A stretch of DNA of 6,962 nt from UBA4459 sp036351335 (GCA_036351335.1 JAZBOW010000024.1:1-6962), one strand, 5' to 3'. Shown: positions 1-6,857, counted from the stretch's first letter. Numbers and translations are program-made. The notes: a model not told the origin generated them from the sequence alone.

Positions 1-180
1 ATTTCAGAAGATTGGGCCACACATATGATCCCTGCCGGTTTTGTGGCACCCAAACAGCTTAAGGAATCGAAACCAAGCGCCATACAGCAAAAGCTGAATG
101 GTTACCGGAAAAAGAACAAGCTGGATATTCCGGCCATTCAAATGGATGAGATTGAAAGCTGGCTGAGCAGAATTGAGTAA
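1..180 (+). CDS. C-terminal fragment of an unrecognised protein (5' end outside window)
   Basis: Frame 1 is open from the first base to a TAA at 178-180 and gives the last 59 residues of a protein whose start lies to the left. The fragment is hydrophilic and lysine-rich in the middle (GYRKKNKLDIPAIQ at about residues 37-50). It ends in an amphipathic helix-like stretch (MDEIESWLSRIE). There is no membrane segment, no sorting tail and no motif I can assign to a family. Composition and codon choice (many GCC, CTG, GAA) look like the neighbouring genes, which supports a real coding end. A 67-codon antisense frame over 59-262 is judged to be its shadow. The next gene is convergent. The reading frame is fairly secure, but the product is unknown. 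Confidence 0.6.
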   Translation: MSEDWATHMIPAGFVAPKQLKESKPSAIQQKLNGYRKKNKLDIPAIQMDEIESWLSRIE

Positions 181-338
181 TTCCTAACTGTAATAGTGGT
201 TGTATTTGAATCAGAATTTGTAAATGCAGAAATAACAAACTACTTTTCACCTGCGCTACCAATCACTCACCAAAGGGGAGGCCCGCCGCTTGTTTTGTCG
301 TAAGATGAATTGGCCCAAACGTCCAGCAGCAAACGAAT

Positions 339-2360
339 CTACCTGTTCAGAATAATTTTTCCGCTTTTAAGAATATCTCCCACCTCAAATTGATAAATAT
401 AATAGCCCGGTTTAAGATCTGTGTTTTCTGTGCGCCAGGTTATTTTGTTACTTCCAGCGAATGCTTTACCATTTACCTGATCTACCAATCTGCCTGAAAT
501 ATCATAGATGGAAAATGTATAATCCGCTTGCTCATTAGCAACAAACTCAATGTTTAAATGGTTTTGAAATGGATTTGGATACAAGATGAGTTGTGCAGGT
601 GATGTTTCTTCAAGTCCTGATAACAGCAATGCACTATCAATCACTATAATGCCTTTGTAAGTATTATTGTCTGTTTCAATATACATTGTGTCACTATAAA
701 ATGTTTGAAGAGCTACAAGCTGATGACACATAATATTCAAACTTAATGAGCCTTCTTCCATAAGCTGGTAAGGCAATTCAGGCATTTCCTCAACATACCA
801 GGGAAACACTGCACCATATTGGGTTATGCTATTCACCATCACAGGCACATCCATATTTGAGCTTATTTGCAATTCTATGCCTTCTTCCATTTGAATTGCT
901 TCCAGGAAAAGTACCGTATCAGGGTGAAGCGTAAGCTCAAATTCAGGGTTAGAGGCTACCGTAAATTCATGCGGATCGGGTAATCCGATATATGGATTAT
1001 TGGCCTGCCTGCCGGATGCATCAGCGGCATATAAATAATAGTCGATCTCATCTCCTGCTGCCAGGTCAGCGATAGCTCCTTTCCAGGTATTTTCACTTTG
1101 ATACGTCATCAATATAGTGTCGTAATCGCTTCCGTTAATGCTGTAAATAAGGAAAACCGAATCTGCATAAATTTCTTCATCGCTGTATGCCAGAATATCT
1201 GTTGCTATTTCAATATTTTCTTCATAAGGCACTTCACCCAGCAGCGGCACATGATGAAAATACAACATACCTACATCGGCAATGCCTTTGGTGCGGCAAT
1301 GCAAAGCATCCGTATTGTACCAGTAGTTATACATAATTCCTACAATTTCGTAGCCGGGCATGGCTTCTTCATAGGCCGCAATGGCTTCATCATCCCACGG
1401 GCTGCCGGTAATGGGTACCAGCACTTTTTTATTTATGATCAATGAATTGGTGTAGGGGGTGGTTTGTGGCGAGCCCGGTGTGTACACCCTGAAAACTTCA
1501 TATGGTACACCGTACGAGCTTATTTCATTGGCATAAAAATCAGCAATAGCTTCGTAATCTTCATAGCGGTAATCACTCTCCGATACCTGCCCGATCAATA
1601 TTTTACCCGGAGAAAGGAATTTGCCCCAGCAATCGATATGTTTGATATAATCGTCCAATGGATCTGCCGTTACAAAATATTCTTCAATACCCAGGTATTC
1701 CTGTACCATTTCGTCAATCTCGTTGTGGGTATACTGACTGTTTTCATCCCATATCAGGTCGGTAGAAGCTGCTTTTCCCATGCCATCACACATATAGTTT
1801 CCTCCGGCGGTTTCCAGGTTCATACCATACAGGTCAATACCCAGGTAATCCGACACTTCAATAGGAATATCATTGTCATTTGGTCGTGGACGATTATAGG
1901 GGAAGTTGACAATACCAGGTTGGTTGTTGCCATCAAAAACAAACCAGGGGCCGTAATCGCGCGTCCATTCGCTATCGGATGGCGCCAGCAAAAATTCGCA
2001 ATTGTCTGTATTTACACTGTTGCTTTGGTAATAATTCAATGCTGTCTGCTGTTGAGAAGCGTTGGCGACAATGGTAAGCACACGTCCATCCGCTGCTATT
2101 TCCCTCACCACGGAAACGGGAATATCGAGCGGGTAACGCACCAATACCGATTGCATTTCTTCAAATTCAGCCACATTTCTGACAGGTGCCATCGGCGGGT
2201 CGGTTATAAAGAAATCCCTGGAAGCATCAAAATCCATGTGCATTTCTTCTTCCGACAGGTAATGTAATTTTCGATAATCGGGTTTTGCTTTTTGCGCCAC
2301 CACCTGCTGGTAACAAAATGCCGTTAAAAAGATGAGTATGGCAGCTATTTTCTGATTCAT
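339..2360 (-). CDS. Secreted PPAD-like peptidylarginine/agmatine deiminase family protein with T9SS sorting tail
   Basis: The enzyme is predicted to hydrolyse the guanidinium of arginine (in protein or a small molecule) to a ureido group, releasing ammonia outside the cell or at its surface. Residues 1-23 form a Sec signal peptide with likely cleavage after VVAQ. A deiminase domain spans about 50-370. Its residues match the PPAD active site as I remember it: W132 and D135 in EWTRD, R157 and R159 in NRPRP, GGN at 186-188, Y238/I239/H241/D243 in YIKHID, N305 in YTNS, and nucleophile C355 in DALHCRT. An Ig-like segment (about 370-470) and a second beta-rich segment (about 475-580) follow. A T9SS type A tail (about 590-673) begins LYPNP, continues IYDISGR and ends KIILNR. 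Cytosolic agmatine deiminases are about 350 residues long and lack the signal peptide and tail. The start is ATG, 26 bases from a TATATTTG box. Family membership and export are well supported. Protein citrullination rather than agmatine hydrolysis is inferred from the arginine pair. Confidence 0.9.
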   Translation of the reverse strand: MNQKIAAILIFLTAFCYQQVVAQKAKPDYRKLHYLSEEEMHMDFDASRDFFITDPPMAPVRNVAEFEEMQSVLVRYPLDIPVSVVREIAADGRVLTIVANASQQQTALNYYQSNSVNTDNCEFLLAPSDSEWTRDYGPWFVFDGNNQPGIVNFPYNRPRPNDNDIPIEVSDYLGIDLYGMNLETAGGNYMCDGMGKAASTDLIWDENSQYTHNEIDEMVQEYLGIEEYFVTADPLDDYIKHIDCWGKFLSPGKILIGQVSESDYRYEDYEAIADFYANEISSYGVPYEVFRVYTPGSPQTTPYTNSLIINKKVLVPITGSPWDDEAIAAYEEAMPGYEIVGIMYNYWYNTDALHCRTKGIADVGMLYFHHVPLLGEVPYEENIEIATDILAYSDEEIYADSVFLIYSINGSDYDTILMTYQSENTWKGAIADLAAGDEIDYYLYAADASGRQANNPYIGLPDPHEFTVASNPEFELTLHPDTVLFLEAIQMEEGIELQISSNMDVPVMVNSITQYGAVFPWYVEEMPELPYQLMEEGSLSLNIMCHQLVALQTFYSDTMYIETDNNTYKGIIVIDSALLLSGLEETSPAQLILYPNPFQNHLNIEFVANEQADYTFSIYDISGRLVDQVNGKAFAGSNKITWRTENTDLKPGYYIYQFEVGDILKSGKIILNR

Positions 2361-2386
2361 GGTTTGTATTTTAAACTAACAGACCG

Positions 2387-2394
2387 CAAATATA
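2387..2394 (-). promoter_or_regulatory. Bacteroidota -7 promoter box of the deiminase gene
   Basis: Read on the minus strand the bases are TATATTTG, an exact match to the Bacteroidota -7 consensus TAnnTTTG. The box ends 26 bases before the ATG at 2360, which would leave a leader of about 20 bases. I see no convincing -33 TTTG/TTG at the expected distance, so the call rests on the -7 match and its position. Confidence 0.5.
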
Positions 2395-2422
2395 TTTATT
2401 CCTACCAAGTGAACGGCCAGAA

Positions 2423-2432
2423 ATCATATGAT
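2423..2432. promoter_or_regulatory. 10-bp perfect palindrome midway between divergent promoters (possible operator)
   Basis: ATCATATGAT is its own reverse complement. It lies almost exactly midway between the two outward-facing -7 boxes (2387-2394 and 2458-2465), about 25-28 bases from each, where the -33 regions would be. A 10-bp palindrome has roughly a one-in-eight chance of appearing somewhere in a 131-base gap, so a regulatory role is only a suggestion. Confidence 0.2.
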
Positions 2433-2457
2433 ATGAGCAATCAATTCTGAATTATAC

Positions 2458-2465
2458 TATCTTTG
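2458..2465 (+). promoter_or_regulatory. Bacteroidota -7 promoter box of tatA
   Basis: TATCTTTG matches TAnnTTTG exactly and ends 26 bases before the tatA ATG at 2492, the same distance as the box facing the deiminase gene. No clear -33 TTG is visible upstream. The leader would be about 20 bases and has no strong Shine-Dalgarno sequence, as is common in this phylum. Confidence 0.5.
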
Positions 2466-2491
2466 TAAAGTAATATTAACACTTTATTCAT

Positions 2492-2725
2492 ATGAATCTC
2501 CTTACCAATATAGATGCAGTTCAATATGCAGGATGGATAGGAACGCCTGAGATCATTATTATTGTTATCGTTGTTGTGCTGTTATTCGGTGGCCGGAAAA
2601 TACCTGAGTTAATGAGGGGAATAGGTAAAGGTGTAAAAGAATTCAGGGAAGGCATTGGTGGCGACGACGATAAAAAAGGTGAAGAGGACAAGCCAAAGTC
2701 CAAAGACAACGAAACTACCAAGTAA
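2492..2725 (+). CDS. tatA: Sec-independent (twin-arginine) protein translocase subunit TatA
   Basis: This is a 77-residue inner-membrane protein that oligomerises with TatC to pass folded proteins carrying twin-arginine signals. Residues 1-17 are a short periplasmic N-terminus. A single transmembrane helix spans about 20-33 (EIIIIVIVVVLLF). The family hinge follows (FGGRKIPEL, 32-40), then the amphipathic helix (MRGIGKGVKEFREG, 41-54) and a charged, disordered, acidic-lysine tail (55-77). E20 sits near the start of the membrane helix, where E. coli TatA has a polar Gln and TatB a Glu. TatA and TatB are hard to separate by sequence alone. Many Bacteroidota have only TatA-type proteins with TatC, and the short tail fits TatA. 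No tatC lies beside it. The ATG is chosen for its distance from the TATCTTTG box. Confidence 0.93.
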   Translation: MNLLTNIDAVQYAGWIGTPEIIIIVIVVVLLFGGRKIPELMRGIGKGVKEFREGIGGDDDKKGEEDKPKSKDNETTK

Positions 2726-2726
2726 A

Positions 2727-2740
2727 AGGGTTATTACCCT
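2727..2740. terminator. Small hairpin after tatA, between convergent genes
   Basis: AGGGT-TATT-ACCCT forms a perfect 5-bp stem with a 4-base loop, starting two bases after the tatA stop. A T-rich stretch follows (ACTTATTT, then six T at 2755-2760), but there is no immediate uninterrupted T tract, so it is at best a weak intrinsic terminator. On the other strand the stem is followed by TTTA and could also affect transcripts arriving from mreD, about 140 bases past its stop. Confidence 0.35.
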
Positions 2741-2847
2741 ACTTATTTCAGTCATTTTTTATCGCAGCAATAGTTCTGTGCCTGCCTGTGTTGATAGATA
2801 GGTGCTTGTTTGTATTTTGCTATGGGAGTCGGAAGGCAGGGTTTTCT

Positions 2848-2871
2848 TATTCCTTATTTCCTATTCCTTAT
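2848..2871. repeat. Short direct repeat in the tatA-mreD intergenic region
   Basis: TATTCCTTAT occurs exactly at 2848-2857 and again at 2862-2871, a 14-base period, within a pyrimidine-rich tract just beyond the mreD stop. A looser 7-base rhythm (TTATTCC, TTATTTCC, TATTCC) suggests replication slippage. I see no functional signal in it. Confidence 0.5.
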
Positions 2872-2881
2872 ACAATATGTT

Positions 2882-3394
2882 TTACTTTTTCCGCGAAGCA
2901 AAAAGTAAGGCCAGTGTCATGATCATCAGGGTGGTGACCAGCGTGCTGAGACCTATCCTTGATAAAGTGGATAAAAACCCATTAAAACTAAATACCTCGA
3001 GGAAAAACAGAGCCGCGTGATGTATAAAAACCAACACCAGCGTATATTTTAAAAAGCCGCCCGGTTTTAGTTTTGAAATGCTGGGTTCTTCATCAGTGAA
3101 AAATTCAAGGTTTTTAAAAAACAATTGCAGTATGCCGGGCCGGGCATACGCCAGCAACACTGTTGCCGCGGCATGCAATCCCAGCGTATTTCCAAAAAAA
3201 TCAATGGTCAATCCGGTTAAAAATGCCAGCAGCAATAAGGCGCTTTTATTGATCTGTACCGGAAGCAACAAAATAAACAATACGTACACATAAGGATTAA
3301 TATAGCCGCCAAGGTTCATATGATTCAACACCAATACCTGCACCAGTATCAATGCGATAAACCGGACCATATTTCTGATGTATAAATTACTCAT
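2882..3394 (-). CDS. mreD: Rod shape-determining protein MreD
   Basis: This is an integral inner-membrane component of the elongasome that links MreC and the MreB filament to the lateral-wall synthesis enzymes. The 170-residue length is normal for the family. The protein is strongly hydrophobic, with about five or six membrane helices (approximately 8-25, 33-48, 50-67, 70-84, 113-133 and 140-165). A conserved-looking loop, GLTIDFFGNTLGLHAA (61-76), resembles the most conserved part of Bacteroidota MreD. A polar stretch (97-112, EFFTDEEPSISKLKPG) separates the two hydrophobic halves, and the C-terminus is basic (SRKK). MreD sequences diverge strongly, so the name leans partly on its place directly after mreC (16-base gap). 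The gene usually following in this phylum, mrdA, is not next: the neighbour is convergent tatA. Confidence 0.9.
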   Translation of the reverse strand: MSNLYIRNMVRFIALILVQVLVLNHMNLGGYINPYVYVLFILLLPVQINKSALLLLAFLTGLTIDFFGNTLGLHAAATVLLAYARPGILQLFFKNLEFFTDEEPSISKLKPGGFLKYTLVLVFIHHAALFFLEVFSFNGFLSTLSRIGLSTLVTTLMIMTLALLFASRKK

Positions 3395-3410
3395 TCGGAC
3401 ATACCATTAT

Positions 3411-4223
3411 TTAGTTTTCAAAAGCCGAAATTAAGGTGTCGGCTTCCGGTTTCATTTTATTTTCAATGATATAAACAAATTGCAGCTTGTTAAAATCCGC
3501 ACTGAATTCGATGATGGCTTCACTCAAATCCTGGTTTGAACTCTGCATGTATTCCCTGATGGTTCCGATCATGATTCCCTCGGGAAAGATCAAAGAATTA
3601 CCACTCGTTACGATGCTGTCACCCGGATTAAGTTCAATATGCGACGGAATATCCACTACCAGCCCTTCTTTATAATCATGTCCGTCCCATAGTACATTTA
3701 CCAGGTGGTTGTTCTTTTTAATACGGGCACTGATCCTGCTGTTTTGGTGCAACAACGACATCACATAGGCATAGTTTGATGAGGTGCCAATCACAATACC
3801 CACCACCCCTTTTGAGGAAATAACCCCCATTTCGGGAGCCATGCTATCATTTTCGCCCTTGTTGATCAATATATAGTTGTTTTGCCGGTTCACGCTGTTG
3901 CTTACCACTTTTGCCGTGCGGTAATAATAATTGCTATCCTGTTCGATAAAAACCGAGTCGGGCTGGTCTACAATAATGGGCAACTGATTTCTTAAAAAGG
4001 CATTTTCTTCAGCCAGTTTTTCATTTTCATTTTTCAGTCCGAAAAATTCGGTAATGCTACTATAGGATGAATAAATACGCCCGCTAACATTGTTTACCGT
4101 GCTAAAGGCCAATGTACTGTGATGCGAATAACTGTTGAAAAGCAGGGTAAGGGAAACGGCCTCCAGTATCACAAAAAACACAAAAAATTGGTGTTTCCAT
4201 AAAAAAACAATGAGGTTACGCAT
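3411..4223 (-). CDS. mreC: Rod shape-determining protein MreC
   Basis: MreC is a bitopic periplasmic scaffold that binds the class B penicillin-binding protein and MreD and helps turn on lateral-wall synthesis. A short cytoplasmic N-terminus precedes one membrane helix at about residues 12-30 (FFVFFVILEAVSLTLLF). A dimerising coiled coil follows at about 62-80 (LKNENEKLAEENAFLRNQ). The periplasmic double beta-barrel occupies about 100-258. It carries family hallmarks: the KVVSNSVN entry strand (105-112), NKGENDSMAPEMGV (121-134), GVVGIV (139-144), and the GDSIVTSG...FPEGIMIGTI signature (201-222). At 270 residues it is a normal length and intact. The ATG lies 24 bases after the mreB stop, consistent with an operon. 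The bases just before it contain no Shine-Dalgarno sequence. Confidence 0.95.
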   Translation of the reverse strand: MRNLIVFLWKHQFFVFFVILEAVSLTLLFNSYSHHSTLAFSTVNNVSGRIYSSYSSITEFFGLKNENEKLAEENAFLRNQLPIIVDQPDSVFIEQDSNYYYRTAKVVSNSVNRQNNYILINKGENDSMAPEMGVISSKGVVGIVIGTSSNYAYVMSLLHQNSRISARIKKNNHLVNVLWDGHDYKEGLVVDIPSHIELNPGDSIVTSGNSLIFPEGIMIGTIREYMQSSNQDLSEAIIEFSADFNKLQFVYIIENKMKPEADTLISAFEN

Positions 4224-4247
4224 CCCGAAAGGGTCTTAATTATATGA

Positions 4248-5270
4248 TTATTTGATCAGGAATGGGAATTTCTCAAAATTCTTGAGCGCAATTCCGGTTC
4301 CTCTTGCTACTGCTCTTAAAGGATCTTCTGCCACATGAACAGATAGTTTTGTTTTTGCATGAATACGTTTATCCAGGCCCCTGAGCATGGATCCGCCACC
4401 CGCCAGGTAAATACCTGTTCTGAATATATCAGCAGACAATTCTGGGGGTGTATTTTCCAGCGCGTTTAAAACAGCTGCCTCAATTTTAGCAATTGATTTA
4501 TCAAGACAACCGGCAATTTCTTTATAGTTTACCACAATTTCCTTAGGTATTCCGGTAAGCATATCCCTACCATGTACCGCATAATCATCTGGTGGATTCT
4601 CAAGTTCTGTGATTGCAGCACCAACTTCAATTTTAATACGTTCGGCTGTACGTTCGCCAATATTGATATTATGGTGTTTCCGCATATACTCTTCAATATC
4701 CGAGTTAAAATCATCACCTGCGATACGAATGGAAGTATTATTCACGATGCCTCCCAAAGCAATCACAGCAATTTCACTGGTTCCTCCACCAATATCGATG
4801 ATCATGTTTCCTGTCGGCTCCAGCACGTCAATCCCAATTCCGATGGCTGCCGCCATGGGTTCATGTATCAGCCTGATCTCTTTGGCGCCAGCCTGTTCGG
4901 CTGAATCTTTTACCGCGCGTTCTTCTACTCCTGTAATGCCTGAAGGTATGCACACCACCATTCTCAAAGCCGGTGGAAACAATGTGTTTTTGATACCCAC
5001 CATTTTGATCAGCTCGCGGATCATAAATTCGGCTGACTGGAAATCGGCAATAACACCATCACGCAACGGGCGGATTGTTTTTATATTTTCATGTGTTTTA
5101 CCGTGCATCATCATGGCTTTTTTACCCACGGCGATGATCTTACCGGTATTTCTTTCGAGTGCCACAATGGACGGTTCGTCAACCACCACCTTATCATTAT
5201 AGATAATGATGGTGTTGGCCGTGCCCAGGTCAATCGCTATTTCTTTGGTTAGAAACGAAAACAATCCCAT
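4248..5270 (-). CDS. mreB: Rod shape-determining protein MreB (actin-like cytoskeletal ATPase)
   Basis: MreB polymerises under the inner membrane and orients lateral peptidoglycan synthesis. The actin-fold signatures are in order: phosphate-1 loop IAIDLGTANT (11-20), connect-1 RPLRDGVIADF (68-78), the HEP motif with the likely water-activating E138 (136-139), phosphate-2 loop IIDIGGGTSEIA (157-168), and adenosine motif GIYLAGGGSMLRGL (286-299). The N-terminus MGLFSFLTKE is hydrophobic and amphipathic, as expected of a membrane-binding MreB. Length is 340 residues and nothing is missing. The gap to purH is 72 bases, the longest in the cluster. It holds a one-mismatch -7 box on the minus strand (TAGTTTCG, 5299-5306), 28 bases from the ATG. 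That could be a minor internal promoter, but I would not rely on it. A weak, loop-rich inverted repeat after the purH stop does not look like a terminator. Confidence 0.97.
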   Translation of the reverse strand: MGLFSFLTKEIAIDLGTANTIIIYNDKVVVDEPSIVALERNTGKIIAVGKKAMMMHGKTHENIKTIRPLRDGVIADFQSAEFMIRELIKMVGIKNTLFPPALRMVVCIPSGITGVEERAVKDSAEQAGAKEIRLIHEPMAAAIGIGIDVLEPTGNMIIDIGGGTSEIAVIALGGIVNNTSIRIAGDDFNSDIEEYMRKHHNINIGERTAERIKIEVGAAITELENPPDDYAVHGRDMLTGIPKEIVVNYKEIAGCLDKSIAKIEAAVLNALENTPPELSADIFRTGIYLAGGGSMLRGLDKRIHAKTKLSVHVAEDPLRAVARGTGIALKNFEKFPFLIK

Positions 5271-5342
5271 AATCTTTATTTTGTTTTATTCTTCTGAACG
5301 AAACTACTAAAATATTCAATAAAGCCCTATAAAACAAGACTT

Positions 5343-6857
5343 TTAATGTTTAAAATGCCTGAAGCCCGTAAACACCATCGACATGCCATGCGTATTACAA
5401 TAATCCACCGAATCGGTATCCCTGATGGAGCCTCCCGGCTGAATGACCGCTTTAATACCTGCTTTATCAGCAATTTCAACGGAGTCGGCAAAGGGGAAAA
5501 AGGCATCCGAAGCCATCACGGCACCTTCCAGGGGCAGCTTAAAAGCCCTGGCTTTATCAATGGCCTGCCGAAGGGCATCCACCCTGGAAGTCTGGCCTGT
5601 ACCAGAACCCACGAGCTGCTTATTTTTCGCCAAAACGATCGTGTTTGATTTGGTATGCTTCACCAATTTATTGGCAAATAACAAATCTTCAATTTGATCT
5701 TTTGTAGGTGCCAATTGGCTTGCCGTTTTCAAATCACCCGGCTTTTCAGTTACCCTGTCCTTTTCCTGCACAAGCGCTCCATTTAATAACGAACGAAACT
5801 GATGATCGGGGAAGTTATAGGCTTTCTTTTTCAGTATGATCCTGTTTTTCTTCGATTTCAATGTTTCTAAGGCTTTGGCATCATAATCAGGTGCAATGAT
5901 GATCTCAAAAAATATTTTGTTGATCTCTTCTGCCGTGGCTGCATCAATGGATTTGTTGGTCACCAGCACCCCGCCAAATGCCGAAACCGGGTCGCCGGCA
6001 AGCGCATCATTCCAGGCTTCCGTCAAATTTTCTCTTGAAGCCAGTCCGCAGGCGTTGTTATGTTTGATGATAGCAAAAGTGGTTTCCTCAAAATCGCTGA
6101 TCAGGTTAATAGCAGCATCCAGGTCCAGCAGGTTGTTGTATGAAATGGCTTTGCCATGCAGTTGTTCAAAAACCTCATCCAGGTTGCCAAAATACAAGCC
6201 TTTTTGGTGTGGATTTTCGCCATACCGCAGCGTATTTTCTTTGGTCAAACTTTGTTTGAAAGCTGAAATGCTACCCGGATTCATCCAGTTGAATATCAGC
6301 GTATCGTAATGCGAGCTGACATTAAATGCCTGTGCGGCAAAGTACTTCCGGTCTTCAATCGTTGATTTTCCCTGGTTTTTATCCAGCACTTCCATCAGTT
6401 CGTCATACATGGACGAAGCGGGCACCACCAGCACATCTTTAAAATTTTTAGCTGCCGCGCGGATGAGTGAAATGCCACCGATGTCAATTTTTTCGATAAT
6501 CTCGGATGCATCATCGGTATTGGCAATGGTTTCCTCAAACGGATAGAGATCAACAATCACCAGGTCGAACAAGGGAAGTTGATATTCTTCCACCTGGCTG
6601 TTATCTCCGGCATGATCCCTTCTGGCTAATATGCCGCCAAATACTTTTGGATGCAATGTTTTTACCCGGCCACCCAAAATGGAGGGATAGGAAGTAAGCG
6701 ATTCGATGGTGGTGGCTTCATAGCCCTGTTGTTTGATAAAATCATAGGTGCCGCCAGTAGAATACATTTGAATACCAAGCTCATTTAATTTTTTAAGAAC
6801 TTTTTCCAGTCCGGTTTTGGAATAAACTGAAATTAAAGCATTTTGTGTTTTCTTCAA
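5343..6857 (-). CDS. purH: Bifunctional AICAR formyltransferase / IMP cyclohydrolase PurH
   Basis: PurH carries out the last two steps of de novo purine synthesis in the cytosol: AICAR plus 10-formyl-THF gives FAICAR, which is cyclised to IMP. The N-terminal MGS-like cyclohydrolase domain (about 1-195) shows ALISVYSKTG (7-16), STGGT (33-37) and GGRVKTLHPKVFGGILARRD (62-81). The transformylase domain (about 200-504) shows LRYGENPHQ (210-218), the catalytic Lys-His pair K265-H266 in IIKHNNACG, GSGTGQTSRVDA (417-428), ASDAFFPFADS (449-459), QPGGSIRD (473-480) and the complete FTGFRHFKH terminus. At 504 residues it is full length. The start is a TTG at 6855-6857: the frame upstream reaches a TAG at 6891-6893 with no ATG, and the next Met (M31) would cut into the domain. 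It heads the purH-mreBCD cluster. Confidence 0.97.
   Translation of the reverse strand: MKKTQNALISVYSKTGLEKVLKKLNELGIQMYSTGGTYDFIKQQGYEATTIESLTSYPSILGGRVKTLHPKVFGGILARRDHAGDNSQVEEYQLPLFDLVIVDLYPFEETIANTDDASEIIEKIDIGGISLIRAAAKNFKDVLVVPASSMYDELMEVLDKNQGKSTIEDRKYFAAQAFNVSSHYDTLIFNWMNPGSISAFKQSLTKENTLRYGENPHQKGLYFGNLDEVFEQLHGKAISYNNLLDLDAAINLISDFEETTFAIIKHNNACGLASRENLTEAWNDALAGDPVSAFGGVLVTNKSIDAATAEEINKIFFEIIIAPDYDAKALETLKSKKNRIILKKKAYNFPDHQFRSLLNGALVQEKDRVTEKPGDLKTASQLAPTKDQIEDLLFANKLVKHTKSNTIVLAKNKQLVGSGTGQTSRVDALRQAIDKARAFKLPLEGAVMASDAFFPFADSVEIADKAGIKAVIQPGGSIRDTDSVDYCNTHGMSMVFTGFRHFKH

Noticed and set aside
181..338. Intergenic stretch with a GC-rich patch (about 275-296, AAAGGGGAGGCCCGCCGC), considered as a repeat or terminator
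   Set aside because: No clear inverted repeat with a T tract, no tandem unit and no second copy in the window; nothing supports a named element.
1464..2267. 267-codon plus-strand frame inside the deiminase gene
   Set aside because: Long, but wholly antisense to a gene with a complete recognisable active site and sorting tail; its translation matches no family I know.
2292..2360. Possible Tat export of the deiminase by the neighbouring TatA
   Set aside because: The signal peptide (MNQKIAAILIFLTAFC) has no twin arginine and is a plain Sec type, and T9SS cargo normally uses Sec. Adjacency alone is not evidence of a Tat client.
2802..3020. 72-codon plus-strand frame starting at a GTG between tatA and mreD
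   Set aside because: Most of it is antisense to the end of mreD, it begins with GTG without a ribosome site, and it encodes a low-complexity pyrimidine-tract translation. It is a shadow frame.
4224..4233. CCCGAAAGGG mini-hairpin directly before the mreC start codon
   Set aside because: Only three base pairs; too short to be a credible translational control element on its own.
4609..5202. 197-codon plus-strand frame opposite mreB
   Set aside because: Antisense of a highly conserved mreB; the translation is Ser/Ile/Pro-rich as expected from a mirrored coding frame.
5321..5344. Inverted repeat after the purH stop (AAAGTC...GGCTTT on minus), considered as a terminator separating purH from mreB
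   Set aside because: Six pairs with a wobble, an 11-base loop and no T tract; unlikely to terminate, so co-transcription remains the simpler reading.
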